Source: Phenylobacterium sp.
Lineage (GTDB): Bacteria; Pseudomonadota; Alphaproteobacteria; Caulobacterales; Caulobacteraceae
Length of the DNA stretch: 64,000 nucleotides
Direction of reading: 5' to 3'
Assembly (NCBI RefSeq): GCF_016124325.1
Contig: NZ_WGNY01000002.1
Span: 1 to 64,000, forward strand
This document shows, in pieces, positions 37,112 through 44,239 of this stretch; within the stretch, counting starts at the first letter, position 1; every line of letters begins with the position of its first letter. Under the pieces are notes generated by a model, which saw only the letters and a list, made by a program, of their open reading frames with translations, ran no database searches and was not told the DNA's origin. The translations under genes and the position numbers were made by a program.

Positions 37112-37792
37112 ATGGCCACCCGCGCCTACACCCCCTTCGAACCCACGCCGCAGACGCGCCGGCTCTCGGCCGCCACCACCGCCGTCCTCGCCGCCTCGCT
37201 GGGCGCGCACGGCCTGCTGGCCGCCTACCTGGCGATGATGCACTTCGCTCCGCCGAAGACCCCCATCGCGATCGACGAGCCCCCGCCCATACTCGTCACG
37301 ACCTTCAAGCGACCACCGCCACCGCCCCAGGCCGCGCCCGAGAAGCCGAGGATCACGGTCCACACGCCCCCGACTGTCCTGACGGTCCCGAGCATCCCGC
37401 CGCTGCCGATCGAGCCGCCGCCCCTCGTGGCCCCGCCGCCGATCGGCCCCATCGCGTCGCTGACCCCGCCCACGCCGCCGACGCCCCCGCGCGATCCGGT
37501 GATCCGCAACCCGACGTGGTCGAAGCTGCCGGGCGCCGACGAATTCGCCCGCTACTATCCCGACCGCGAGATGCGCATGGGCATCGAGGGCAAGGCCACC
37601 CTCTCCTGCCAGGTGACGGCCAAAGGCTCGCTGACCGGCTGCCGGGTGGCCTCGGCCGATCCCGACCCCAGCGGGTTCGGCGCCGCGGCCCTGAAGCTCG
37701 CCCGCTACTTCCAGATGAAGCCCCAGACCGTCGACGGCCAGGCGGTGGACGGCGCCCAGGTGCTGATCCCCATCCGCTTCAGGCTGAAGTAG
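37112..37792 (+). CDS. tonB: energy transducer TonB
   Basis: 226 aa. One membrane helix (about 20-44), a long Pro-rich periplasmic spacer (about 47-130, with PPPP and TPPTPP runs), then a TonB C-terminal domain (about 140-226) with [25 protein letters not shown] start and [12 protein letters not shown] end. It passes proton-motive energy from ExbB/ExbD to outer-membrane receptors such as the one at the end of the window. exbB and exbD are not adjacent. The RBS AAGGAAGGAG is strong. Confidence 0.93.
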   Translation: MATRAYTPFEPTPQTRRLSAATTAVLAASLGAHGLLAAYLAMMHFAPPKTPIAIDEPPPILVTTFKRPPPPPQAAPEKPRITVHTPPTVLTVPSIPPLPIEPPPLVAPPPIGPIASLTPPTPPTPPRDPVIRNPTWSKLPGADEFARYYPDREMRMGIEGKATLSCQVTAKGSLTGCRVASADPDPSGFGAAALKLARYFQMKPQTVDGQAVDGAQVLIPIRFRLK

Positions 37793-37817
37793 CACCCAGG
37801 CCCTGTCGCCCCCGGAT

Positions 37818-37934
37818 CGTCATGGCCGGGCTCGTCCCGGCCACCCAGACACGCAGACGTCAGAAGTGGGCCACACGGTCCGCCCGCTGCCCGCCCGGTG
37901 CTTCTGGATGGCCGGGACAAGCCCGGCCATGACG
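37818..37934. repeat. 117-base foldback intergenic repeat
   Basis: The 32-base arms at 37818-37849 and 37903-37934 are reverse complements at 30 of 32 positions; each starts CGTCATGGCCGGGC. The loop is about 53 bases. The arm sequence is a dispersed GC-rich palindromic unit of the sort common between alphaproteobacterial genes. It sits between convergent tonB and acyl-CoA dehydrogenase genes and may end transcription from both sides. Confidence 0.75.
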
Positions 37935-37966
37935 TATCGCGCCGGCTTGCGCGGCCCGAACCCTGC

Positions 37967-39136
37967 TCAGTAGCTCTTGGGCAGGCCCAGGACGCGCTCG
38001 GCGATGTAGTTGAGGATCATCTCGCGGCTGACCGGGGCGATGCGGGCGATCATCGCCTCGCGCATGTAGCGTTCGACGTGGAATTCCTTGGCGTAGCCCA
38101 TGCCGCCGTGCGCCATCACCGCCGCCTCGCAGGCGCGGAAGCCCGCCTCCCCGCCCAGGTACTTGGCGGCGTTGGCCTCGGCGCCGCACTCGCGGCCGGC
38201 GTCGTGCAGGGCCGCGGCCTTGAAGGCCATGAGGTTGGCGGCCTCCAGCTCGGCCCAAGCCCGCGCCAGGGGGTGCGCCACCCCCTGGTTCTGGCCGATC
38301 GGCCGGCCGAAGACGACGCGCTCCTTGGCGTAGCCCGCCGCCCGCGCCAGGGCCGCGCGGCCCAGCCCCACGGCCTCGGCGCCGATCAGCACCCGCTCGG
38401 GGTTCAGGCCCTCCAGCAGGTAGTAGAAGCCCTTGCCCTCCTCGCCGACGAGGTCCTCGACGGGCACGTGCAGGTCGTCGATGAAGACCGCGTTCGATTC
38501 CACCGCCTTGCGCCCCATCTTCGGGATCGGCGTGGCGGTGATCCGGCTGCGGTCGAAGTCGGTGTAGAACAGGCTCAGCCCCTCGGTGGGCCGCTTCACC
38601 TGATCCTTCGGCGTGGTGCGCGCGATGATCAGCATCTTGGTCGCGCGCTGGGCGTTGGTCGTCCACATCTTGCGGCCCGAGATGACGTAGCCGTCGTTGG
38701 TGCGCACCGCGCGGGTGGACAGGCTGGTGGTGTCGAGGCCGGCGTCGGGCTCGGTCACCGCGAAGCACATCTTGTCCTGGCCCGAGATCACCGGCGGCAC
38801 CGCGCGGCGGCGCTGTTCCTCCGAGCCGAACTTCACCACCGGCATCAGGCCGAAGATGTTCAGGTGGATGGCGCTGGCGCCCGAGAAGCCCGCGCCCGAC
38901 TGGGCCACGGTCTGCATCATGATCGCCGCTTCGGTGAGGCCGAGGCCCGAGCCCCCCAGTTCCACCGGCATGGCCGTGCCCAGCCAGCCGCCCTCGGCCA
39001 TGGCCGAGACGAACGCCTCCGGGAATTCGCCGGTCTCGTCGGTCCTGCGCCAGTAATCGGCGTCGAACCGCTCGCACAGGCGCTGGACGCCGTCGCGGAT
39101 CGCCTGCTGGTCGTCGCTCAGCCAGAAGCCGGTCAT
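37967..39136 (-). CDS. acyl-CoA dehydrogenase
   Basis: 389 aa. FAD-binding signatures of the family are present: CFAVTEPDAGLDTTSLSTRA, GYVISGRKMWTTNAQRATKM, ERVLIGAEAVGLGRAALARA and MAHGGMGYAKEFHVERYMREA. The enzyme oxidises an acyl-CoA to the enoyl-CoA and passes electrons to ETF. Chain length is unknown. Its ATG overlaps the stop of the FAD oxidoreductase gene by four bases (ATGA), so they form one operon. Confidence 0.93.
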   Translation of the reverse strand: MTGFWLSDDQQAIRDGVQRLCERFDADYWRRTDETGEFPEAFVSAMAEGGWLGTAMPVELGGSGLGLTEAAIMMQTVAQSGAGFSGASAIHLNIFGLMPVVKFGSEEQRRRAVPPVISGQDKMCFAVTEPDAGLDTTSLSTRAVRTNDGYVISGRKMWTTNAQRATKMLIIARTTPKDQVKRPTEGLSLFYTDFDRSRITATPIPKMGRKAVESNAVFIDDLHVPVEDLVGEEGKGFYYLLEGLNPERVLIGAEAVGLGRAALARAAGYAKERVVFGRPIGQNQGVAHPLARAWAELEAANLMAFKAAALHDAGRECGAEANAAKYLGGEAGFRACEAAVMAHGGMGYAKEFHVERYMREAMIARIAPVSREMILNYIAERVLGLPKSY

Positions 39137-40158
39137 GAAGTCCTCGAGAAGCGTGCGGGGTCGAAGCGGGCGGCATGGGGGCCAAGGTCACGCCCGGTCA
39201 CGCAAGCCGTGATGGTGCGGGCGACCAGCGGCGCGAGCAGCCAGCCGTTGCGCCGCGCGCCTACGGCGAGCAGCACGCCGGGCGCCGCGGCCGGCCCCAC
39301 CATCGGCAGGCCGTCGGCCGTCGCGGCGCGGACGCCGGCGGCGACCTGGACCGGCGCGTCCCGGCAGGCGGGAAACAAGTCCAGCCCGGCGGCGAGCAGC
39401 GGCCCGGCCACCTGTTCGTCGACGGCCACGTCGGCGCGGCCGTGCTCCATCGTGGCGCCGAAGACCATGCTCGCGCCCGGGGCGGCATAGACGCTGCGGG
39501 CCCGCACGACGGCCCCGGCCGACGGCGCGGCGACGCGGACGATGTGGCCCTTCACCGGGTTCAGGCCGGCCAGTTCCGGGGCGAGATCCGCCAGGTGGCG
39601 ACCATGCGCCCCGGTCGCCACGATCAGCACATCGGCGTCGCCGCGCTCGCGCACGGGTTCGGGGCGGAAGATCACCCCCGCCGCCTCGGCCGCGCGGACC
39701 AGGGCCGCCAGCGCCGCGGGCGCATCGACACGCCAGTCCTCGCGGGTGAGCAGGGCCCGGTCGACCGCCTCGGAGAGGCCCGGCGCCAGGCTTCGCGCCG
39801 TATCGCCGCCGACCTCGGTCGGGCGCAGGTGGAGGGCCGCGAAGCCCGCGGCCAACGTGGCCAGCCAGTCAGCCTCCCCCACCGCCATCGCGCCCGACCG
39901 GTCGAGCGCGATCCCGGCCCGCTCGGCGAACCACGGCCAGTGGTCGCGCGCCGCCATCAGCAGGTCGAAGTGCGGCCGGGCCGTCGCGTCCAGCACCGCC
40001 TCGAAGGCAGGCGCGATCATGCCCGCGGCGACGCTGGAGGCGTTGGGCCCGCCCGGATCGTGGACGGTCACGCGGGCGCCCGCGTCGGCCAGCGCCAGGG
40101 CCGTCGAAAGCCCCAGCACGCCGGCGCCGGCCACGGTGACTCGGGGCGCGCTCGTCAT
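39133..40158 (-). CDS. FAD-dependent oxidoreductase, D-amino-acid/glycine oxidase (DAO) family
   Basis: 341 aa. Residues 6-35 form the dinucleotide-binding site VTVAGAGVLGLSTALALADAG. Then ASSVAAGMIAPAFE, VDAPAALAALVRAAEAAGV and the C-terminal TADGLPMVGP and VGARRNGWLLAPL match glycine oxidase (ThiO) and related amine oxidases. No thiazole-synthesis genes are nearby, so a role in amine or amino-acid breakdown is more likely than thiamine synthesis. It is co-translated with the acyl-CoA dehydrogenase. Confidence 0.87.
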   Translation of the reverse strand: MTSAPRVTVAGAGVLGLSTALALADAGARVTVHDPGGPNASSVAAGMIAPAFEAVLDATARPHFDLLMAARDHWPWFAERAGIALDRSGAMAVGEADWLATLAAGFAALHLRPTEVGGDTARSLAPGLSEAVDRALLTREDWRVDAPAALAALVRAAEAAGVIFRPEPVRERGDADVLIVATGAHGRHLADLAPELAGLNPVKGHIVRVAAPSAGAVVRARSVYAAPGASMVFGATMEHGRADVAVDEQVAGPLLAAGLDLFPACRDAPVQVAAGVRAATADGLPMVGPAAAPGVLLAVGARRNGWLLAPLVARTITACVTGRDLGPHAARFDPARFSRTS

Positions 40159-40254
40159 GCGCCTAACGAGCCGCTGGCCTGGCGAAAATCAAGGCCGGAA
40201 CCAACGCGCGGGCCGTGGATTTCAGGCGCAACGCCACTGGAGAGGAGAGTTCAG

Positions 40255-40746
40255 ATGTCTGCGCCCCAGGCCGGAATCACCCCCACCGGCCGCGCCTCGG
40301 CCCGGCCCGACGACGCCGTCACCCCGTTGATCAACGACCACCGCGAAGCCAAGGACCTGTTCAAGCAGTACGAGGCCGCCAAGGGCGACAACCGGAAAAA
40401 GCAGGCCATCTATCGCAAGATCGCCGCCGAGCTGCGCATCCACATGCGGATCGAGGAGGAGATCTTCTATCCGGCCTCGCGCAAGTTCGTGGGGGACGAG
40501 GGCATGGTCAACGAGGCCGAGGTCGAACACGCCTCGGCGAAGGACCTGATGGACCAACTGGACGGCTTGGAGCCGTCCGATCCCTACTTCGACGCCAAGG
40601 TGACGGTCCTCAGCGAGATGATCGACCACCACGTCGAAGAGGAGGAGACCGAGTACTTCCCCGAGTGCCGGCGCTCGACGATGGACCTCAAGGCGATCGG
40701 CGAGCAGATGAAAACGCGCAAGGCGGAGCTGAAGGCGGCCCACTGA
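40255..40746 (+). CDS. hemerythrin HHE-domain protein
   Basis: 163 aa. Two helical-hairpin repeats carry likely diiron ligands: His29 (NDHREA), His63 and Glu67 (RIHMRIEEEIFYP), His92 (VEHASA) and His125/His126 with Glu130 (DHHVEEEETEYFP). Such small cytoplasmic proteins sense or scavenge O2, NO or iron. The RBS GGAGAGGAGAG is strong. The gene stands alone. Confidence 0.9.
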   Translation: MSAPQAGITPTGRASARPDDAVTPLINDHREAKDLFKQYEAAKGDNRKKQAIYRKIAAELRIHMRIEEEIFYPASRKFVGDEGMVNEAEVEHASAKDLMDQLDGLEPSDPYFDAKVTVLSEMIDHHVEEEETEYFPECRRSTMDLKAIGEQMKTRKAELKAAH

Positions 40747-40764
40747 TCTCGCGTTGCCCGCGAC

Positions 40765-40824
40765 CACCGCCGCCACTAGCTTTGCCGGTAGGGCCCGACC
40801 GAGGCTCGATCCGGGGCGGCGGTG
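40765..40824 (+). terminator. possible terminator hairpin after the hemerythrin gene
   Basis: CACCGCCGCC (40765-40774) and GGCGGCGGTG (40815-40824) are perfect complements followed by TTTCGC. The 40-base loop is long for an intrinsic terminator. Confidence 0.3.
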
Positions 40825-40907
40825 TTTCGCGCACGTAGCAATCCGTAATGGACGCGAACGGCTCAGCCGCTAGAACCCTCGGTACGTTTTCGAGGGGGAC
40901 GCTCTAG

Positions 40908-41522
40908 TTGCTGCGCGAATTCCTGGTCTGGATGGCCACCCAACTCGGGAAGGGCCCGGGCGAGTACGACCCTTCCTGGTCCGACCTGCTGGCCGGCTCG
41001 CTGAACTTCTGGGGCCTCCTGGAAGGCACCCACGTGCTCACCCTCATGCTGTTCGCCGGCACCATCTTCATGGTCGACCTGCGGCTCCTGGGCCTGGCGT
41101 TCAAGAAGACTCCGGTGTCGACCCTGAGCGACAAGGTGCTGCCGCTGACCGTCTTCGGTTTCGCCGTCATGGTGCTGACGGGCGCCGCACTTTTCTTCGC
41201 GAAGCCACTGCTTTACTACCATAACCTCTGGTTCCGCCTGAAGATGGCGTTCCTCGCGGTCGCCGCGATCAACATCCTGATCTTCCACTTTCGGGTGCAG
41301 CGCGACCGCGCCGCCTGGGATCGCTCCGAGAAGCCGCCGGCCAAGGCGCGGATCTCGGCGGTCGTCTCGCTGGCCTCGTGGCTCCTGGTGATCATGTTCG
41401 GGCGCTTCATCGCCTACGACTGGTTCGACTGCGGCAAGGCCCTGCCCCATTGGGTGAACGTGGCCGAGGAATGCGCCATCTCCGACAAGGGCGCGCTGGA
41501 CATCGGGGACCTGCCGCAATGA
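40908..41522 (+). CDS. four-helix integral membrane protein, first of a paralogous pair
   Basis: 204 aa from TTG 40908, behind GAGGGGG. Helices lie at about 33-60, 75-98, 108-128 and 145-165. A conserved His in LLEGTHVLTLMLFAGTIFMVDLRLLGLAF is matched in the next protein by VGHIVSLILLGGSSILLNLRLIGVGL. The pattern, with buried His residues, recalls DUF6644/DUF2214-type heme or redox membrane proteins. I cannot name a function. Its stop overlaps the start of the next gene (ATGA). Confidence 0.75.
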   Translation: MLREFLVWMATQLGKGPGEYDPSWSDLLAGSLNFWGLLEGTHVLTLMLFAGTIFMVDLRLLGLAFKKTPVSTLSDKVLPLTVFGFAVMVLTGAALFFAKPLLYYHNLWFRLKMAFLAVAAINILIFHFRVQRDRAAWDRSEKPPAKARISAVVSLASWLLVIMFGRFIAYDWFDCGKALPHWVNVAEECAISDKGALDIGDLPQ

Positions 41523-42349
41523 CCATCGCCCCTCAGGACTTCTTCCCCCACCTGGCCGACTGGGTGGCCAACCTCGACGACGTCTTCCCCGGCAAGCAGA
41601 TCAAGCCCTGGTTCGCCCAGTGGGAGGTCGGCCACATCGTCTCCCTGATCCTCCTGGGCGGTTCGAGCATCCTCCTGAACCTGCGCCTGATCGGCGTCGG
41701 CCTCACGGAGGAGAGCCCCGCGGAGGTGCGGCGCAACGTCGGCCCGTGGGTGCATGTGGGGGTCGTCGGCGTGGTGCTGACCGGCCTGCTGATCGGCTCG
41801 GCCAACGCCGAGCGGCTCTACACGTCGGAGGCGTTCAGCGCGAAGATGGTGGGCCTGCTGGCCGGCGTGATCCTGACCTATGGCGTCAGCCTGCCGCTGG
41901 CCAAGGCCGACGGGCGCGCCAGCGCGGGCATGCGGATCGCCGGCGTCCTGGGCCTGGCGATCTTCGCCCTGGCCGTCTGCATGTTCTTCTCGGCCAAGCT
42001 GGCCAACCCGGGCCTCTGGCACGTGCTGACCGCCGGCGGGCTGATCGTGCTCTACGCCACGCGGGGTCGGATCCGCTGGATCTACCTGGGCGTCATGCTG
42101 GCGCTGATCGCGGCCCAGCAGGTGATGACCCACATCGTGGTCAAGGCCGACGACTACGAACACCTCGACCCGGTGAACAAGACCTTCGCCTTCGTGTTCC
42201 TGGGCGTGATCGCCGCCGGGGCCGCCGCCCAGATCGTCGCCTCGAACCGCGGCCAGGGCGGAAGCGCCTTCGCCAAGGGCATGGCCTATGCCGGGATCCT
42301 GGTGTGGGTGATGACCGCCGCGGCCGGACGCTGGCTGGCCTTCGCTTGA
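41519..42349 (+). CDS. multi-helix integral membrane protein, second of a paralogous pair
   Basis: 276 aa from the ATG at 41519 that overlaps the previous stop. The N-terminal half repeats the first protein's pattern (ADW near the start, GH at the first helix, NLRLIG after it). The C-terminal half adds three or four helices, giving about seven in total. The two are co-translated and probably assemble together in the inner membrane. No function is evident. Confidence 0.78.
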   Translation: MTIAPQDFFPHLADWVANLDDVFPGKQIKPWFAQWEVGHIVSLILLGGSSILLNLRLIGVGLTEESPAEVRRNVGPWVHVGVVGVVLTGLLIGSANAERLYTSEAFSAKMVGLLAGVILTYGVSLPLAKADGRASAGMRIAGVLGLAIFALAVCMFFSAKLANPGLWHVLTAGGLIVLYATRGRIRWIYLGVMLALIAAQQVMTHIVVKADDYEHLDPVNKTFAFVFLGVIAAGAAAQIVASNRGQGGSAFAKGMAYAGILVWVMTAAAGRWLAFA

Positions 42350-42353
42350 GGCT

Positions 42354-43298
42354 CTAGGCCGTCTGCCAGTGCGGCGCCGGGTGCTCTCCGATCCCCCAGC
42401 CGCGGTGCCACTCGGGCTCGCCGGCGTAGCGGTGGGCCAGGAAGTCGACGAAGGCGCGGACCTTGGCCGCCAGGTGGCGGGCGTGCGGATAGACGGCGTA
42501 GACGTGGATCAGTTCGGGCTCGAAGGCGCAGAGCACGGGGACCAGCCGCCCGGCCCGCAACGCGTCGGCCGCCGCGAAGGCCGGCGCGCGCACGATGCCG
42601 AAGCCCGCGACGCCGGCGGCCACGCACGGCTCGGCGCCATTGAACTTCACGCGTCCGCCCACCCGCACCTCACGCGTGTCGTTGTGCGGCCCGAAGCGCC
42701 AGATCGTGGGATCGCTGCGGTTGCTGTCGAGGACGACCTCGTGGTTCGCCAGGTCCTCGAGCGAGGCCGGCACGCCCGCGCGGGCCAGGTACTCGGGCGA
42801 GGCGCAGGTGACCATCCGCACCGCCGCCAGCCGCCGCGCCACCAGCGAGGAGTCGCTCAGGTGGCCGATGCGCACGGCCACGTCGAACCCCTCCTCCACC
42901 AGGTTGACGATCCGGTCGGAGAACGACACGTCCAGCGACACCGCTGAGCAGCCGGCCGCGAAGTCGAGCAGCGCCGGAGTGAGCTGGCCCTGGCCGAAGG
43001 AGACCGGCGCCGAGACCTTCAGCGTGCCGCTGGGCCCGCCCTGGTCGCGCACCGAGCTTTCCAGGGCGTCGAACTCCTCCAGCAGGTCGCGCGCGCGTTC
43101 GAGATAGGCCTGCCCGGTGTCGGTCAGGGAGACGTCGCGCGTGGTGCGGTTCAGCAGGCGCGCGCCCAGCCGGTCCTCCAGCCGCGCCACCAGCTTCGAC
43201 GCCTGCGCGCCCGACACCCCCAGCTTGCGCGCCCCGTGGGTGAAGCTGCGCGCCTCGGCCACGGCGGCGAAGGCGCGGATCTCGTCGAGACGGTCCAT
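42354..43298 (-). CDS. LysR family transcriptional regulator
   Basis: 314 aa. The N-terminal HTH is MDRLDEIRAFAAVAEARSF, then ARKLGVSGAQASKLVARLE and RLLNRTTRDVSLTDTGQAYL. The effector-binding domain follows from about residue 90. It is divergent from the FMN reductase gene, the classic LysR arrangement, with a likely operator in the gap. The effector is unknown; a quinone or oxidative signal is plausible. Confidence 0.92.
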   Translation of the reverse strand: MDRLDEIRAFAAVAEARSFTHGARKLGVSGAQASKLVARLEDRLGARLLNRTTRDVSLTDTGQAYLERARDLLEEFDALESSVRDQGGPSGTLKVSAPVSFGQGQLTPALLDFAAGCSAVSLDVSFSDRIVNLVEEGFDVAVRIGHLSDSSLVARRLAAVRMVTCASPEYLARAGVPASLEDLANHEVVLDSNRSDPTIWRFGPHNDTREVRVGGRVKFNGAEPCVAAGVAGFGIVRAPAFAAADALRAGRLVPVLCAFEPELIHVYAVYPHARHLAAKVRAFVDFLAHRYAGEPEWHRGWGIGEHPAPHWQTA

Positions 43299-43343
43299 GA
43301 GATTATTTCCTATCCGGACGTACAGTCCTCCAATTTCAGCCGA

Positions 43344-43362
43344 TTATCAACGGCGCCGATAA
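43344..43362. promoter_or_regulatory. LysR-type operator (ATC-N9-GAT)
   Basis: TTATC (43344-43348) and GATAA (43358-43362) are inverted around 9 bases, which contains the LysR-family box T-N11-A in its ATC-N9-GAT form. It lies in the 129-base gap between the lysR-type gene and its divergent target. Confidence 0.6.
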
Positions 43363-43427
43363 CGACCATCTTCCCCTCACACCCGAGGCGATGGCCCCGG
43401 GACAGTCATTCAAAGGAGACCGGAGAG

Positions 43428-44003
43428 ATGTCCCAACCCCGTACCGTCGCCGTCGTCGTGGGCTCGCTGCGCAAGGACTCGGTGAGCCGCAAGCTGGCCA
43501 AGGCCTTCGCCGCCCTGACCCCCAACCTGAAGTTCGACATCGTCGAGATCGGCGACCTGCCGCACTTCGACCAGGACCTCGAGTCCGATCCGCCGGCCCA
43601 GTGGGTCCGCTTCCGCAAGGAGATCGCCGCGGCCGACGCGGTGCTGTTCGTGACGCCGGAGTTCAACCGCTCGGTGCCGGGCGCGCTCAAGAACGCCATC
43701 GACGTGGGCTCGCGCCCCTATGGCCAGAGCGTGTGGAACGGCAAGCCCGGCGCGGTCATCAGCCTGTCGCCCGGCGCGATCGGCGGGTTCGGCGCCAACC
43801 ACCACCTGCGCCAGTCGCTCGTGTTCCTGAACGTGCCGCTGCTCAGCCAGGAAGCCTACATCGGCAACGCCTTCTCGCTCTTCGGCGACAACGGCGAGCT
43901 GATCAACGAAGGCACGGCCGAGTTCCTGCGGGCCTATGGCGCGGCCTTCAGCGCCTGGATCGACCGCATCGCCGACGATGCGCCGGCCGCCAAGGCCGCC
44001 TGA
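43428..44003 (+). CDS. NADPH-dependent FMN reductase (quinone reductase, ChrR-like)
   Basis: 191 aa flavodoxin-like protein. The FMN phosphate site is VVGSLRKDSVSRKLAKA. FVTPEFNRSVPGALKNAIDVGSRP is the family's central signature (TPEYN-x-S-x-P-x-x-LKNAID-W-x-SRP). GKPGAVISLSPGAIGGFGA follows. Such enzymes reduce quinones, azo dyes or chromate in two-electron steps. An AAAGGAGA RBS precedes the ATG. Likely controlled by the divergent LysR-type protein. Confidence 0.93.
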   Translation: MSQPRTVAVVVGSLRKDSVSRKLAKAFAALTPNLKFDIVEIGDLPHFDQDLESDPPAQWVRFRKEIAAADAVLFVTPEFNRSVPGALKNAIDVGSRPYGQSVWNGKPGAVISLSPGAIGGFGANHHLRQSLVFLNVPLLSQEAYIGNAFSLFGDNGELINEGTAEFLRAYGAAFSAWIDRIADDAPAAKAA

Positions 44004-44029
44004 TCCTGAGTTCCCGCCCCTGACGGCGG

Positions 44030-44060
44030 CCGGCCCCAGTTCCCCTCCCCCAGGGGCCGG
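44030..44060. terminator. first of three hairpins between convergent genes
   Basis: CCGGCCCC (44030-44037) pairs with GGGGCCGG (44053-44060). It lies 27 bases after the FMN reductase stop. Confidence 0.45.
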
Positions 44061-44076
44061 TCATTCAGGGACGAAG

Positions 44077-44118
44077 GCGGTCCGCGCCGCGCTCTCCCCC
44101 AAGATCGGCGCGGACCGC
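44077..44118 (+). terminator. second hairpin, with a short T-run
   Basis: GCGGTCCGCGCC (44077-44088) and GGCGCGGACCGC (44107-44118) are perfect complements, followed by AGACTTTTCC. This is the best intrinsic terminator candidate for the FMN reductase gene. Confidence 0.55.
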
Positions 44119-44144
44119 AGACTTTTCCGTCCCCCGCGAGGGAC

Positions 44145-44194
44145 CCGGAGGCCCTCCCCACGGCGCCCGCACACCCGCCGCCGAGGGCCTCCGG
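44145..44194 (-). terminator. third hairpin, on the kinase side
   Basis: CCGGAGGCCCTC (44145-44156) and GAGGGCCTCCGG (44183-44194) are perfect complements. It lies 46 bases past the stop of the minus-strand hybrid kinase. No T-run is seen. Confidence 0.45.
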
Positions 44195-44239
44195 AATTCG
44201 CGCCCCTGCCCCGCCGACACCTCCCGAGGCCCGTTGCGC

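Noticed and set aside
39175..40254. Long upstream extension of the hemerythrin frame
   Set aside because: It is antisense to the FAD oxidoreductase; a strong RBS marks the ATG at 40255.
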